DNA from: Bariatricus massiliensis
GTDB lineage: Bacteria > Bacillota > Clostridia > Lachnospirales > Lachnospiraceae
Length of the DNA stretch: 64,000 nt
Direction: 5' to 3'
Assembly (NCBI RefSeq): GCF_900086725.1
Contig: NZ_LT574836.1
Coordinates: forward strand, 62,001 to 126,000
The position numbers were made by a program, and so were the translations under genes. The first letter of the stretch is position 1; every line of letters begins with the position of its first letter. The notes under the pieces are model-generated. The model saw only the letters and a program-made list of their open reading frames with translations. It was not told the DNA's origin and ran no database searches. Positions 15,651 through 23,565 of this stretch are shown here, piece after piece.

Positions 15651-17474
15651 CTATTTGATTCCTCGTTTTCTCATTTTAGAATCCAGAATTTTTTTGCGGA
15701 TTCTCAAAGATTTGGGGGTTACTTCCAAAAGTTCGTCGGTGTCGATGAAGTCCAGAGCCTCCTCCAGACTTAAAATGCGGGGAGGTGTCAGCTTCAGAGC
15801 CTCATCGGCGCCAGATGAACGAGTGTTGGTCAAGTGTTTGCTCTTACATACGTTGAGCTCAATATCTTCGGCCTTTCCGTTTTGGCCAATGACCATACCG
15901 GCATATACTTTCTCGCCGGGCCCGATAAAGAGTGTTCCGCGCTCCTGTGCGCTGAACAGGCCATAGGTGACAGATTCTCCCGCCTCGTATGCTATCAATG
16001 AACCCTGACTCCGGTATTGGATATCACCTTTATATGGGGCGTAGCCGTCGAAGGAGGTATTCATGATGCCGTTACCTTTCGTATCCGTCAAAAATTCACC
16101 ACGATAGCCGATGAGGCCTCTTGAAGGTATGGAAAACTCTAAACGTGTATAGCCGCCGTTAGACATTCCCATATTCTGAAGTTCCCCTTTTCTCTGGCTC
16201 AGCTTGTCGATGACGGTTCCGGTGAACTCATCCGGTACATCAATGTAAGCCAATTCAATTGGCTCCAGCCGCTTACCGTTCTCATCAGTTTTGTACAGAA
16301 CCTCTGCTTTGCTGACCGCAAATTCATAGCCTTCACGGCGCATATTTTCAATCAGTACTGAAAGGTGTAGTTCTCCACGTCCGGCTACGGTGAAGCTGTC
16401 GGTATTCTCTGTCTCGGTAACACGGAGGCTCACATCGGTGTTCAGTTCACGGAAGAGACGCTCACGCAGGTGGCGTGAAGTGACATATTTGCCCTCCTGA
16501 CCTGCAAAGGGGCTGTCGTTGACAACGAACTGCATTGCGATAGTCGGTTCGGAAATCTTCTGGAATTTGATAGGGCTCGGATTATCGGGAGAACAGATAC
16601 TGTCCCCGATGGAAATATCTGCGATTCCGGAAATTGCCACAATAGAGCCAATACCGGCTTCTTTTACTTCTACTTTATTCAATCCGTCGAATTCATATAA
16701 CTTACTGATTTTTACTTTTTTCTGTTTGTCCGGCTCGTGGTGGTTGACAACAATCACGTCCTGATTGACAGAAATCGTTCCGTTGTCTACTTTACCGACT
16801 CCGATACGCCCCACATATTCATTGTAATCAATCGTACTGATCAGCATCTGTGTGCCTGCATCCGGGTCTCCTTCCGGAGCGGGGATATAGTCAAGGATTG
16901 TCTCGAACAGGGGAATCATATCGGCAGGTTCATCCTCTTCGTTATATGTCGCGTACCCGTCTCTTGCGGATGCGTAGAGAAATGGACAGTCCAGCTGCTC
17001 GTCGGTGGCGCCCAGATCCATCAAGAGTTCCAGAACTTCGTCGATTACTCCATCAGGTCTTGCCTCCGGGCGGTCAATTTTGTTGATGCACACAATAACA
17101 GGGAGTTTTAACGCAAGCGCTTTTTTCAGCACGAATTTAGTCTGTGGCATTGCGCCCTCAAAGGCGTCAACAACGAGAACCACTCCGTTGACCATTTTCA
17201 GCACACGCTCGACTTCTCCTCCGAAGTCAGCATGTCCCGGTGTGTCGATGATGTTAATTTTTGTGTTTTTATAAAATACAGCTGTATTCTTAGAGAGAAT
17301 TGTAATTCCACGTTCACGCTCAATATCATTGGAATCCATGACACGTTCTGCCACATCCTGATTTTCTCTGAATACGCCGCTTTGTTTCAAAAGTTCGTCC
17401 ACCAATGTTGTCTTTCCGTGGTCAACATGGGCTATAATAGCGATATTTCTGATGTCTTCACGCTTTGTCTTCAT
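15651..17474 (-). CDS. typA: Ribosome-associated GTPase TypA/BipA
   Basis: A translational GTPase that aids 50S assembly and growth under stress or low temperature. The 607-residue protein starts IAIIAHVDHGKTTLVDELL (P-loop), then ERERGITILSKN (switch I), DTPGHADFGGEVER (G3) and NKIDRPEA (G4). EF-G-like domains follow and end with the TypA-specific C-terminal domain. AAGGA lies nine bases before the ATG. It leads a minus-strand unit with PAP2 and the PsiE-like gene. Confidence 0.97.
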   Translation of the reverse strand: MKTKREDIRNIAIIAHVDHGKTTLVDELLKQSGVFRENQDVAERVMDSNDIERERGITILSKNTAVFYKNTKINIIDTPGHADFGGEVERVLKMVNGVVLVVDAFEGAMPQTKFVLKKALALKLPVIVCINKIDRPEARPDGVIDEVLELLMDLGATDEQLDCPFLYASARDGYATYNEEDEPADMIPLFETILDYIPAPEGDPDAGTQMLISTIDYNEYVGRIGVGKVDNGTISVNQDVIVVNHHEPDKQKKVKISKLYEFDGLNKVEVKEAGIGSIVAISGIADISIGDSICSPDNPSPIKFQKISEPTIAMQFVVNDSPFAGQEGKYVTSRHLRERLFRELNTDVSLRVTETENTDSFTVAGRGELHLSVLIENMRREGYEFAVSKAEVLYKTDENGKRLEPIELAYIDVPDEFTGTVIDKLSQRKGELQNMGMSNGGYTRLEFSIPSRGLIGYRGEFLTDTKGNGIMNTSFDGYAPYKGDIQYRSQGSLIAYEAGESVTYGLFSAQERGTLFIGPGEKVYAGMVIGQNGKAEDIELNVCKSKHLTNTRSSGADEALKLTPPRILSLEEALDFIDTDELLEVTPKSLRIRKKILDSKMRKRGIK

Positions 17475-17519
17475 ATTAATATGTCCTTCTTCCTACCTAT
17501 TTAATGTTGTAACCCGTAT

Positions 17520-17547
17520 AGTGTATCACATTTTCGAAAATTTACAA
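17520..17547 (-). promoter_or_regulatory. typA promoter
   Basis: On the minus strand TTGTAA (17547-17542) and TACACT (17525-17520) are 16 bases apart, in an AT-rich gap of 180 bases shared with the divergent SSB-like gene. Confidence 0.45.
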
Positions 17548-17654
17548 GTACTAAAAAATTTTTTTGGATTTTAGTTCTAAATATGGAATTCCAATCATAG
17601 ATTAAGTATTGACTAAAAAATACGTAAACGAAAAGGAAGGAGATTTACATTAAA

Positions 17655-18293
17655 ATGTCAGATAAGATTATTGAAAACAATCAGGTAACTATTATGGGAG
17701 AGGTGGCGACAGGATTTACGTTCAGCCATGAAGTGTTCGGAGAAGGGTTCTATATGGTGGAGGTGAACGTAAAACGCCTGAGTAATTCCTGCGACACCAT
17801 TCCGCTGATGATTTCCGAGAGGCTCATTGACGTGACACAGGATTATACCGGGGAATTCATCTCAGCACAAGGCCAGTTCCGCTCATACAACAGGCATGAG
17901 GAGCAGAAGAACCGCCTGATATTATCTGTTTTCGTAAGGGAAGTTTCATTTGTAGAGGAGGAGCCGGACGGGTCAAAGACGAACAGTATCCTATTGGACG
18001 GCTACATATGTAAAGAACCTATTTACAGAAAGACACCTCTTGGCAGGGAAATCGCGGACCTTCTGCTTGCAGTGAACCGTCCTTATGGGAAATCCGATTA
18101 TATTCCCTGTATATGCTGGGGACGTAATGCCAGATATGCGTCCAGCTTCGAAGTGGGAGAGCACGTACAGGTTCTGGGACGGATTCAGAGCAGGGAATAT
18201 GTGAAGAAATTATCGGAGACAGAAACCGATAAACGAATTGCCTATGAGGTTTCTGTGAGCAAGCTGGAATGTTTGGAAGAGGCAGAGTTGTAA
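17655..18293 (+). CDS. Single-stranded DNA-binding-like protein with two OB folds
   Basis: The C-terminal half of this 212-residue protein (about 112-205) matches the SSB OB fold: LDGYICKEPIYRKTP, LGREIADLLLAVNRPYG, DYIPCICWGRNA and VQVLGRIQSREY. The N-terminal half also reads as an OB fold (VTIMGEVATGFTFSHEVFGEGFYMVEVNVKR). It lacks the acidic DDDIPF-type tail that recruits partners in housekeeping SSB and is not next to rpsF or rpsR, so it is not the essential Ssb. A specialised role in recombination, repair or competence is inferred. GGAAGGAG stands twelve bases before the ATG. Confidence 0.75.
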   Translation: MSDKIIENNQVTIMGEVATGFTFSHEVFGEGFYMVEVNVKRLSNSCDTIPLMISERLIDVTQDYTGEFISAQGQFRSYNRHEEQKNRLILSVFVREVSFVEEEPDGSKTNSILLDGYICKEPIYRKTPLGREIADLLLAVNRPYGKSDYIPCICWGRNARYASSFEVGEHVQVLGRIQSREYVKKLSETETDKRIAYEVSVSKLECLEEAEL

Positions 18294-18317
18294 TACCCAA
18301 AGACAGGACTTCTTTGA

Positions 18318-18346
18318 TTGACACGAGAATTAATTAATGATACACT
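18318..18346 (+). promoter_or_regulatory. dapA promoter
   Basis: TTGACA at 18318-18323 is 17 bases from TACACT at 18341-18346. The leader of about 60 bases is too short for a lysine riboswitch. Confidence 0.75.
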
Positions 18347-18416
18347 TAATTTAGTCGATTAAAGCATGCGTGCCGCGCTGCTAATGGTCAAAAAGGTATA
18401 GTCAGGAGGTCATATT

Positions 18417-19307
18417 ATGTCTATTTTTACGGGTTCAGGGGTTGCGATCGTTACGCCGTTTCATGCGGATGAGAGCGTTAACTATGATAAATTGGATGAA
18501 CTGATCGAGTTTCAGATCAGTAACGGAACAGACAGTATTATTATCTGCGGTACCACGGGTGAATCTTCCACCTTGTCGGAAGAAGAACATATGGACTGCA
18601 TCAAATTTGCTATTGAGAGAGTGAAAGGACGGGTGCCGGTCATAGCCGGAACCGGGTCCAACAGTACATACACGACGATTCAGATGTCGAAAGAGGCAGT
18701 GGAAGACGGGGCCGACGGATTACTTCTTGTCACTCCGTATTACAATAAGTGTACACAGGCCGGACTTGCGGCACACTATACGGCGGTTGCCAAAGAAGCT
18801 AAGGCGCCGATTATTTTGTACAGCGTAGCGAGCCGTACAGGTGTTAATATTGCACCGGAGACAGTGGCGTCCCTTGTGAAGGACGTGGAGAATATTGTGG
18901 CGGTAAAAGAAGCGTCAGGCAATATTTCTCAGATCGCGAAGATCATGCATCTCACGGACGGGAATGTTGATCTGTATTCCGGCAATGACGATCAGGTTGT
19001 TCCTCTTTTGGCGCTGGGAGGCAAGGGCGTGATTTCCGTACTTGCCAATATCGCACCGAAGTATACACACGAGATGTGTGCGAAGTATTTTGCCGGTGAC
19101 ACGAAGGGAAGCTGTAAGATGCAGCTGGATGCGATTCCTCTGATAGAGAAATTATTCTGCGAAGTAAACCCGATACCGGTGAAGAAGGCGCTCAACCTTA
19201 TGGGGATGGAAGCCGGCCCGCTTCGTATGCCGCTCACAGAGATGACAGAAGCTAATGCGGCTAAGCTTGCCGGGGAGATGAAGGCTTTCGGTCTTAAGCT
19301 CGCATAA
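18417..19307 (+). CDS. dapA: 4-hydroxy-tetrahydrodipicolinate synthase
   Basis: It condenses pyruvate with aspartate semialdehyde, the first committed step to diaminopimelate and lysine. The 296-residue TIM barrel has GTTGESSTLS (substrate-binding Thr pair), the tyrosine-containing VTPYYNKCTQAG, and the Schiff-base lysine K164 in VAVKEASGN. AGGAGG is seven bases before the ATG. It has a strong promoter of its own and is followed by dapB, with a hairpin between them. The aspartokinase and homoserine dehydrogenase genes that supply or compete for its substrate are at 27.7-31.4 kb. Confidence 0.97.
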   Translation: MSIFTGSGVAIVTPFHADESVNYDKLDELIEFQISNGTDSIIICGTTGESSTLSEEEHMDCIKFAIERVKGRVPVIAGTGSNSTYTTIQMSKEAVEDGADGLLLVTPYYNKCTQAGLAAHYTAVAKEAKAPIILYSVASRTGVNIAPETVASLVKDVENIVAVKEASGNISQIAKIMHLTDGNVDLYSGNDDQVVPLLALGGKGVISVLANIAPKYTHEMCAKYFAGDTKGSCKMQLDAIPLIEKLFCEVNPIPVKKALNLMGMEAGPLRMPLTEMTEANAAKLAGEMKAFGLKLA

Positions 19308-19334
19308 ATATAGAAGGAACACAGCATAAAGTAT

Positions 19335-19370
19335 AAGGCGAAATGTCGAAAGATATTTCGCCTTCATTGT
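19335..19370 (+). terminator. Hairpin between dapA and dapB, weak terminator or processing site
   Basis: A perfect 10-bp stem (AAGGCGAAAT at 19335-19344 with 19355-19364) has a 10-base loop. The downstream sequence has few T residues, so it may only lower expression of dapB relative to dapA or protect the dapA 3' end. Confidence 0.5.
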
Positions 19371-19412
19371 ATGTAGACAATTGTGAAAATATTTACAAAG
19401 GGAGGAAACAAA

Positions 19413-20171
19413 ATGGTAAAAGCAATTATGCACGGATGTAACGGGAAAATGGGTCAGGTGATAACCGGGCTCGTCAGAGATGACAGTGGAATTGAGATTG
19501 TGGCCGGCATAGACAAGTACCGGGGAGTCGAGAACACTTATCCTGTATTTGATACGCTGGAAGCGTGTGATGTGGAAGCGGATGTAGTGATTGATTTCTC
19601 CAATGCCGCGGCGGTGGACGAGCTTCTGGCTGTCTGCGCGGAGAGGGTGCTTCCGGTGGTACTGTGTACAACAGGGCTTTCTGAAGAACAGCTGCAGAAT
19701 GTACAGCGTATCAGTGAAAAAACGGCGGTGCTGCGCTCTGCCAACATGTCGCTTGGCGTGAACCTTTTAATGAAACTGCTGAAGGAGGCGGCGTCCGTAC
19801 TTGCGCCGGCCGGATTCGACATTGAATTGGTGGAGAAGCATCATAATTTGAAAGTGGACGCACCCAGTGGTACGGCCATTGCTATGGCGGATTCTATCAA
19901 TGAAGCGCTTGACAATGAATATGTCTATAATTACGACCGCAGCAAGGAGCGGAAAAAGAGAGAAAAGAAAGAAATCGGCATTGTCGCGGTGCGTGGGGGA
20001 ACAATCGTAGGACAGCATGATGTAATCTTTGCGGGGGCAGATGAAGTCATTGAGTTCCAACATACAGCGTACTCTAAAGCTGTCTTCGGCAAGGGGGCTG
20101 TGGAAGCTGCTAAATTCCTCGCGGGAAAGCCTGCGGGGAGATATGATATGAGTGATGTTATCCAGTTCTAA
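19413..20171 (+). CDS. dapB: 4-hydroxy-tetrahydrodipicolinate reductase
   Basis: It reduces the DapA product with NAD(P)H in the lysine/DAP pathway. The 252 residues open with the nucleotide-binding loop HGCNGKMGQ, then DFSNAAAVDELL and CTTGLSEEQ, the catalytic E-KHHNLKVDAPSGTA segment (His pair and Lys) and a C-terminal dimerisation region. The start at 19413 has GGGAGG seven bases upstream; an earlier in-frame ATG lies before that site. It is followed by fbp after 33 bases, so dapA-dapB-fbp may be co-transcribed. Confidence 0.96.
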   Translation: MVKAIMHGCNGKMGQVITGLVRDDSGIEIVAGIDKYRGVENTYPVFDTLEACDVEADVVIDFSNAAAVDELLAVCAERVLPVVLCTTGLSEEQLQNVQRISEKTAVLRSANMSLGVNLLMKLLKEAASVLAPAGFDIELVEKHHNLKVDAPSGTAIAMADSINEALDNEYVYNYDRSKERKKREKKEIGIVAVRGGTIVGQHDVIFAGADEVIEFQHTAYSKAVFGKGAVEAAKFLAGKPAGRYDMSDVIQF

Positions 20172-20204
20172 ATAGAAGAGATATACATTTGGGAGGAAAT
20201 GAAA

Positions 20205-22157
20205 ATGGAAATGTTGATGGAGAAGTATTTGGAAAGGCTGTCAGAGCTGTATCCGTCCATAGCGGCGGCTTCCACGGAGGTTATCAACCTGCAGGCTATT
20301 CTGAATCTTCCGAAGGGGACGGAGCACTTTCTTACCGATATTCACGGAGAGTATGAAGCGTTTTCTCATGTGCTGAAAAATGGCTCGGGTTCTGTGAAAC
20401 GGAAAATTGATGATGTGTTCGCGAACACGATGAGCGCAAGAGATAAACAGACGCTGGCGACGCTGATATATTATCCGCGGGAGAAAATAGAGCGTATCAA
20501 AAAGGAAGAGCCTAATATGGACGATTGGTATAAGATCATGCTTTACCGGCTGATCGAAATCAGCAAAGGCGCGGCAAGCAAGTATACACGCTCCAAGGTG
20601 AGAAAAGCGCTTCCAAAGGATTTTGCCTATGTAATCGAAGAATTGATTACGGAAAAACAGGGGATGATGGATAAAGAATCTTATTATGCTTCCATCATCA
20701 GTACGATTATCCGCATCGGGCGTGCGGAAGAATTTATTGTGGCGCTTTGTGAGCTGATTCAGAGGCTTACGGTAGATCATCTGCATATTGTGGGGGACAT
20801 TTATGACAGAGGGCCCGGACCGCATATCATTATGGATAAGCTTATGGAGCATCACTCTATCGACATTCAGTGGGGAAATCATGATGTGCTCTGGATGGGG
20901 GCGGCAGCGGGACAAAAGTGCTGCATCGCAAATGTGATCCGCATCTGCGCGCGCTATGGGAATCTGGATATCCTTGAGGATGGATATGGGATTAACCTCC
21001 TGCCTCTGGCAACCTTTTCCTGGAAAAAATACGCAAAGGATCCATGCGAGTGTTTCAAGCTGAAAGGCCAGGGGGAAGAAAGACCGCAGGAGACAGAGCT
21101 GAATATGAAGATGCATAAAGCCATCTCGATTATCCAGTTTAAAGTGGAAGGACAGATTTCACAGGAGTATCCGGAATTTGGATTTGAGCGGCGTAATTTT
21201 CTGCATCTGATTGATTATAATGAAGGTGAGATTACGATAGACGGGGAAGAGTACAGCCTGCTGGACGATTATTTCCCGACGATAGACCCGGAGAATCCAT
21301 ATGCCCTTTCGGAAGAAGAAGAGCATATTATGAACAGGCTTGTCAGTGCGTTCCAGAACTGCGAGAAACTTCAGTGCCATATGCGTTTCCTCCTGAATAA
21401 GGGGAGTCTGTTCAAGATTTATAATTCAAACCTCCTCTATCATGGCTGTGTGCCACTGGATGAAGAAGGGAATTTTAAAAGCGTTGTGGTCGATGGGAAG
21501 CGTTATAAAGGGCGTGCGCTCTATGAAATTTTAGAATCTTATGTGAGAAAAGGTTTTTTTGCCGTTGATCAAAGAGAAAAAGAGCTGGGCAAGAACTTGA
21601 TGTGGTATATTTGGCAGGGAGAAAACTCCCCGCTGTTCGCCAAGGATAAGATGGCCACCTTTGAGCGGTATTTCCTTGCGGAGGAAGAACTGCATAAAGA
21701 GAAGAAAAATCCATATTATAACTTTTTGGAAAATGAGGCGGTCATGAACAAGATACTCACGGAGTTCGGCCTGTCCACAGAGCGGTCCCATATTATCAAT
21801 GGACATATTCCCGTGAAAACAAAAAATGGAGAGAATCCTATCAAATGTAACGGGAAAGTTCTGGTCATAGACGGCGGATTCTCGAAAGCGTACCAGAAAG
21901 AGACGGGCATCGCAGGATATACCTTGATTTACAATTCATACGGATTGATTTTGGCCGCCCATGAGCCATTTGAATCCACAGAGGCAGCTATTGAAAAGGA
22001 AAAAGATATCCACTCAGACAGTGTGATCGTCAAGCGGGTCGTATCGAGAAAGACGGTGGGCGATACGGATGTCGGCAAAGAACTCCGAGAGCGTATTGAG
22101 GATTTGGAGGCTCTTCTGGCTGCTTACCGAAGTGGTACAATCATTGAAAAAGTTTAA
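20205..22157 (+). CDS. fbp: Class III fructose-1,6-bisphosphatase
   Basis: It removes the C1 phosphate of fructose 1,6-bisphosphate in gluconeogenesis. The 650-residue length and the metallophosphatase signatures (DIHGEYEAF, GDIYDRGPG, WGNHDVLWMG, NGHIPVK with VIDGGFSK) identify the large class III enzyme found in Firmicutes, unrelated to the short class I and II forms. ATG 20205 has GGAGG eight bases upstream, whereas ATG 20199 lies only two bases from it. Its place after dapB is probably an operon of convenience. Confidence 0.95.
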   Translation: MEMLMEKYLERLSELYPSIAAASTEVINLQAILNLPKGTEHFLTDIHGEYEAFSHVLKNGSGSVKRKIDDVFANTMSARDKQTLATLIYYPREKIERIKKEEPNMDDWYKIMLYRLIEISKGAASKYTRSKVRKALPKDFAYVIEELITEKQGMMDKESYYASIISTIIRIGRAEEFIVALCELIQRLTVDHLHIVGDIYDRGPGPHIIMDKLMEHHSIDIQWGNHDVLWMGAAAGQKCCIANVIRICARYGNLDILEDGYGINLLPLATFSWKKYAKDPCECFKLKGQGEERPQETELNMKMHKAISIIQFKVEGQISQEYPEFGFERRNFLHLIDYNEGEITIDGEEYSLLDDYFPTIDPENPYALSEEEEHIMNRLVSAFQNCEKLQCHMRFLLNKGSLFKIYNSNLLYHGCVPLDEEGNFKSVVVDGKRYKGRALYEILESYVRKGFFAVDQREKELGKNLMWYIWQGENSPLFAKDKMATFERYFLAEEELHKEKKNPYYNFLENEAVMNKILTEFGLSTERSHIINGHIPVKTKNGENPIKCNGKVLVIDGGFSKAYQKETGIAGYTLIYNSYGLILAAHEPFESTEAAIEKEKDIHSDSVIVKRVVSRKTVGDTDVGKELRERIEDLEALLAAYRSGTIIEKV

Positions 22158-22249
22158 GTTTGTAAAATTTTCCAAGGCATATTTTTCTGTAATCTGCAAA
22201 TAGTATTAGTAACCTAAAATTTACATTTACAGAAAGGGAGATTAGGAAA

Positions 22250-22582
22250 ATGAAACACTTAAAGAAAATGATAGCATTGCTTATCTGTGTACTGGCAATG
22301 GGATGTATGACAGCATGTGGAAGTAATAAGGACACAACAGACGGAACTACAGAGAATGGAACTACTGAAAACGGCACAACGAATAATAACGGAACCACAG
22401 ACGGCGCCAATGATAAAAAGGACAACAACGTAAATGACGCTACAAATGGTTCAGACGATAATGGAAATCTTTTGGATGACGCGGCTGACGACGTGCGTGA
22501 CGGCATAGATGACGCGGCTAATCATGTAGATGACGCAAAAGACAATGCTACCGACGGGAACAGGACACCGGCAGCAGAGTAA
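22250..22582 (+). CDS. Small low-complexity lipoprotein
   Basis: The 110-residue product has a clear lipoprotein signal (positively charged start, hydrophobic core, lipobox MTAC with Cys at about 23). The mature part is almost wholly Asp, Asn, Thr, Gly and Lys, with TTENG/TTDG repeats and then an amphipathic Asp/Ala stretch (DDAADDVRDGIDDAANHVDDAKDNA split by turns). The second half suggests a helix with a heptad-like DDA repeat. No enzyme fold is expected; a cell-surface or spacer role is inferred. GGGAG precedes the ATG. It stands alone, with its own strong terminator. Confidence 0.75.
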   Translation: MKHLKKMIALLICVLAMGCMTACGSNKDTTDGTTENGTTENGTTNNNGTTDGANDKKDNNVNDATNGSDDNGNLLDDAADDVRDGIDDAANHVDDAKDNATDGNRTPAAE

Positions 22583-22599
22583 CACAGTGAAAGGGAGCA

Positions 22600-22637
22600 G
22601 GGGAACCGGGAAACCGGTTCCCCCCTTTGTCTTTTTA
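22600..22637 (+). terminator. Terminator of the small lipoprotein gene
   Basis: A 10-bp GC-rich stem (GGGGAACCGG at 22600-22609 with 22614-22623) has a GAAA tetraloop, followed by TTTGTCTTTTT. Confidence 0.9.
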
Positions 22638-22697
22638 TTATGGAAAAATGTCCGCAGCTGTGATACAATTAGCGGGTAACAGAGGAGGAAATAAGAT

Positions 22698-23465
22698 ATG
22701 AAATTCCGGCCATGCATAGATATACATAACGGGGCGGTCAAACAGATTGTAGGTGGCAGCCTGAAAGACAAAAATGATACGGCCCAGACAAATTTTACAT
22801 CGGTTTATGGAGCGGATTACTACGCGGATATGTATAAAAAGGATGGACTGAGGGGAGGGCACATTATTCTGCTCAACCCGGCCACATCTCCTTATTATGC
22901 AGATACAAAGGCGCAGGCTTTTAAGGCGCTTCGTGCATATCCCAGTGGAATGCAGCTGGGCGGTGGAATCACGGCTGAAAATGCGGAAGAGTATCTTGAG
23001 GCGGGGGCAAGCCATGTGATTGTGACTTCTTATGTCTTTCGGGACGGGGAAATTAAGTGGGACAATTTAAAGGCGCTGGCACAGGCCGCAGGGCGGGATA
23101 AGACTGTTTTGGATCTGAGCTGCCGCAGGCGGGGGAATGATTATTACATCGTGACTGAACGGTGGCAGACATTTACAAATGTATCGCTGAGCAGCGCACT
23201 GTTGGATACGCTTGCCGAATACTGTGCCGAATTCCTCATACACGGTGTTGATGTGGAGGGGAAAGGGGCAGGCATGGACGAAGGTCTGGTGCGCCTGCTG
23301 GCAACATGGGACGGTCTGCCCATCACCTACGCGGGAGGAATCGGGACGGTGCAGGATTTGGATAGATTCGCGGAGCTGAGCCAAAAGAAGCTGGATTTTA
23401 CAATCGGAAGCGCGCTGGATTTGTTCGGAGGGAGTATTCCCTATGCGGACATAAGAAAGTTATGA
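22698..23465 (+). CDS. hisA: Eukaryotic-type HisA (ProFAR isomerase)
   Basis: It catalyses the isomerisation of ProFAR to PRFAR in histidine synthesis. The 255-residue barrel starts FRPCIDIHNGAVKQIVGG and has LGGGITAENAEEYL and YAGGIGTVQDL. The long insertion (LSCRRRGNDYYIVTERWQTFTN) and overall sequence resemble yeast His6 rather than the usual bacterial HisA. No other his gene is near, so this is an isolated pathway gene. GAGGAGG is well placed before the ATG. Bacterial relatives of this form are found in Lachnospiraceae, which fits the window. Confidence 0.88.
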   Translation: MKFRPCIDIHNGAVKQIVGGSLKDKNDTAQTNFTSVYGADYYADMYKKDGLRGGHIILLNPATSPYYADTKAQAFKALRAYPSGMQLGGGITAENAEEYLEAGASHVIVTSYVFRDGEIKWDNLKALAQAAGRDKTVLDLSCRRRGNDYYIVTERWQTFTNVSLSSALLDTLAEYCAEFLIHGVDVEGKGAGMDEGLVRLLATWDGLPITYAGGIGTVQDLDRFAELSQKKLDFTIGSALDLFGGSIPYADIRKL

Positions 23466-23503
23466 ACAAGCAGGAAAGAGTTTGTTAACATATTATAAAT
23501 TGA

Positions 23504-23532
23504 TTGAAGAAGTTAGCAAATAGTGCTAGAAT
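23504..23532 (+). promoter_or_regulatory. secA promoter
   Basis: TTGAAG at 23504-23509 is 17 bases from TAGAAT at 23527-23532, and TG one base before the -10 makes it an extended -10 promoter. Confidence 0.7.
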
Positions 23533-23565
23533 GTGGAATAGAGTTGTGGATAAGGAGTTAATAAA

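Noticed and set aside
18383..18409. CtsR-like heptad (GGTCAAA with AGTCA) before dapA
   Set aside because: Only one half matches, it overlaps the dapA ribosome site, and dapA is not a heat-shock gene.
18347..18416. Lysine riboswitch before dapA, or before lysC at 30183-30191
   Set aside because: The dapA leader of about 60 bases and the 9-base gap before lysC are far too short for the aptamer.
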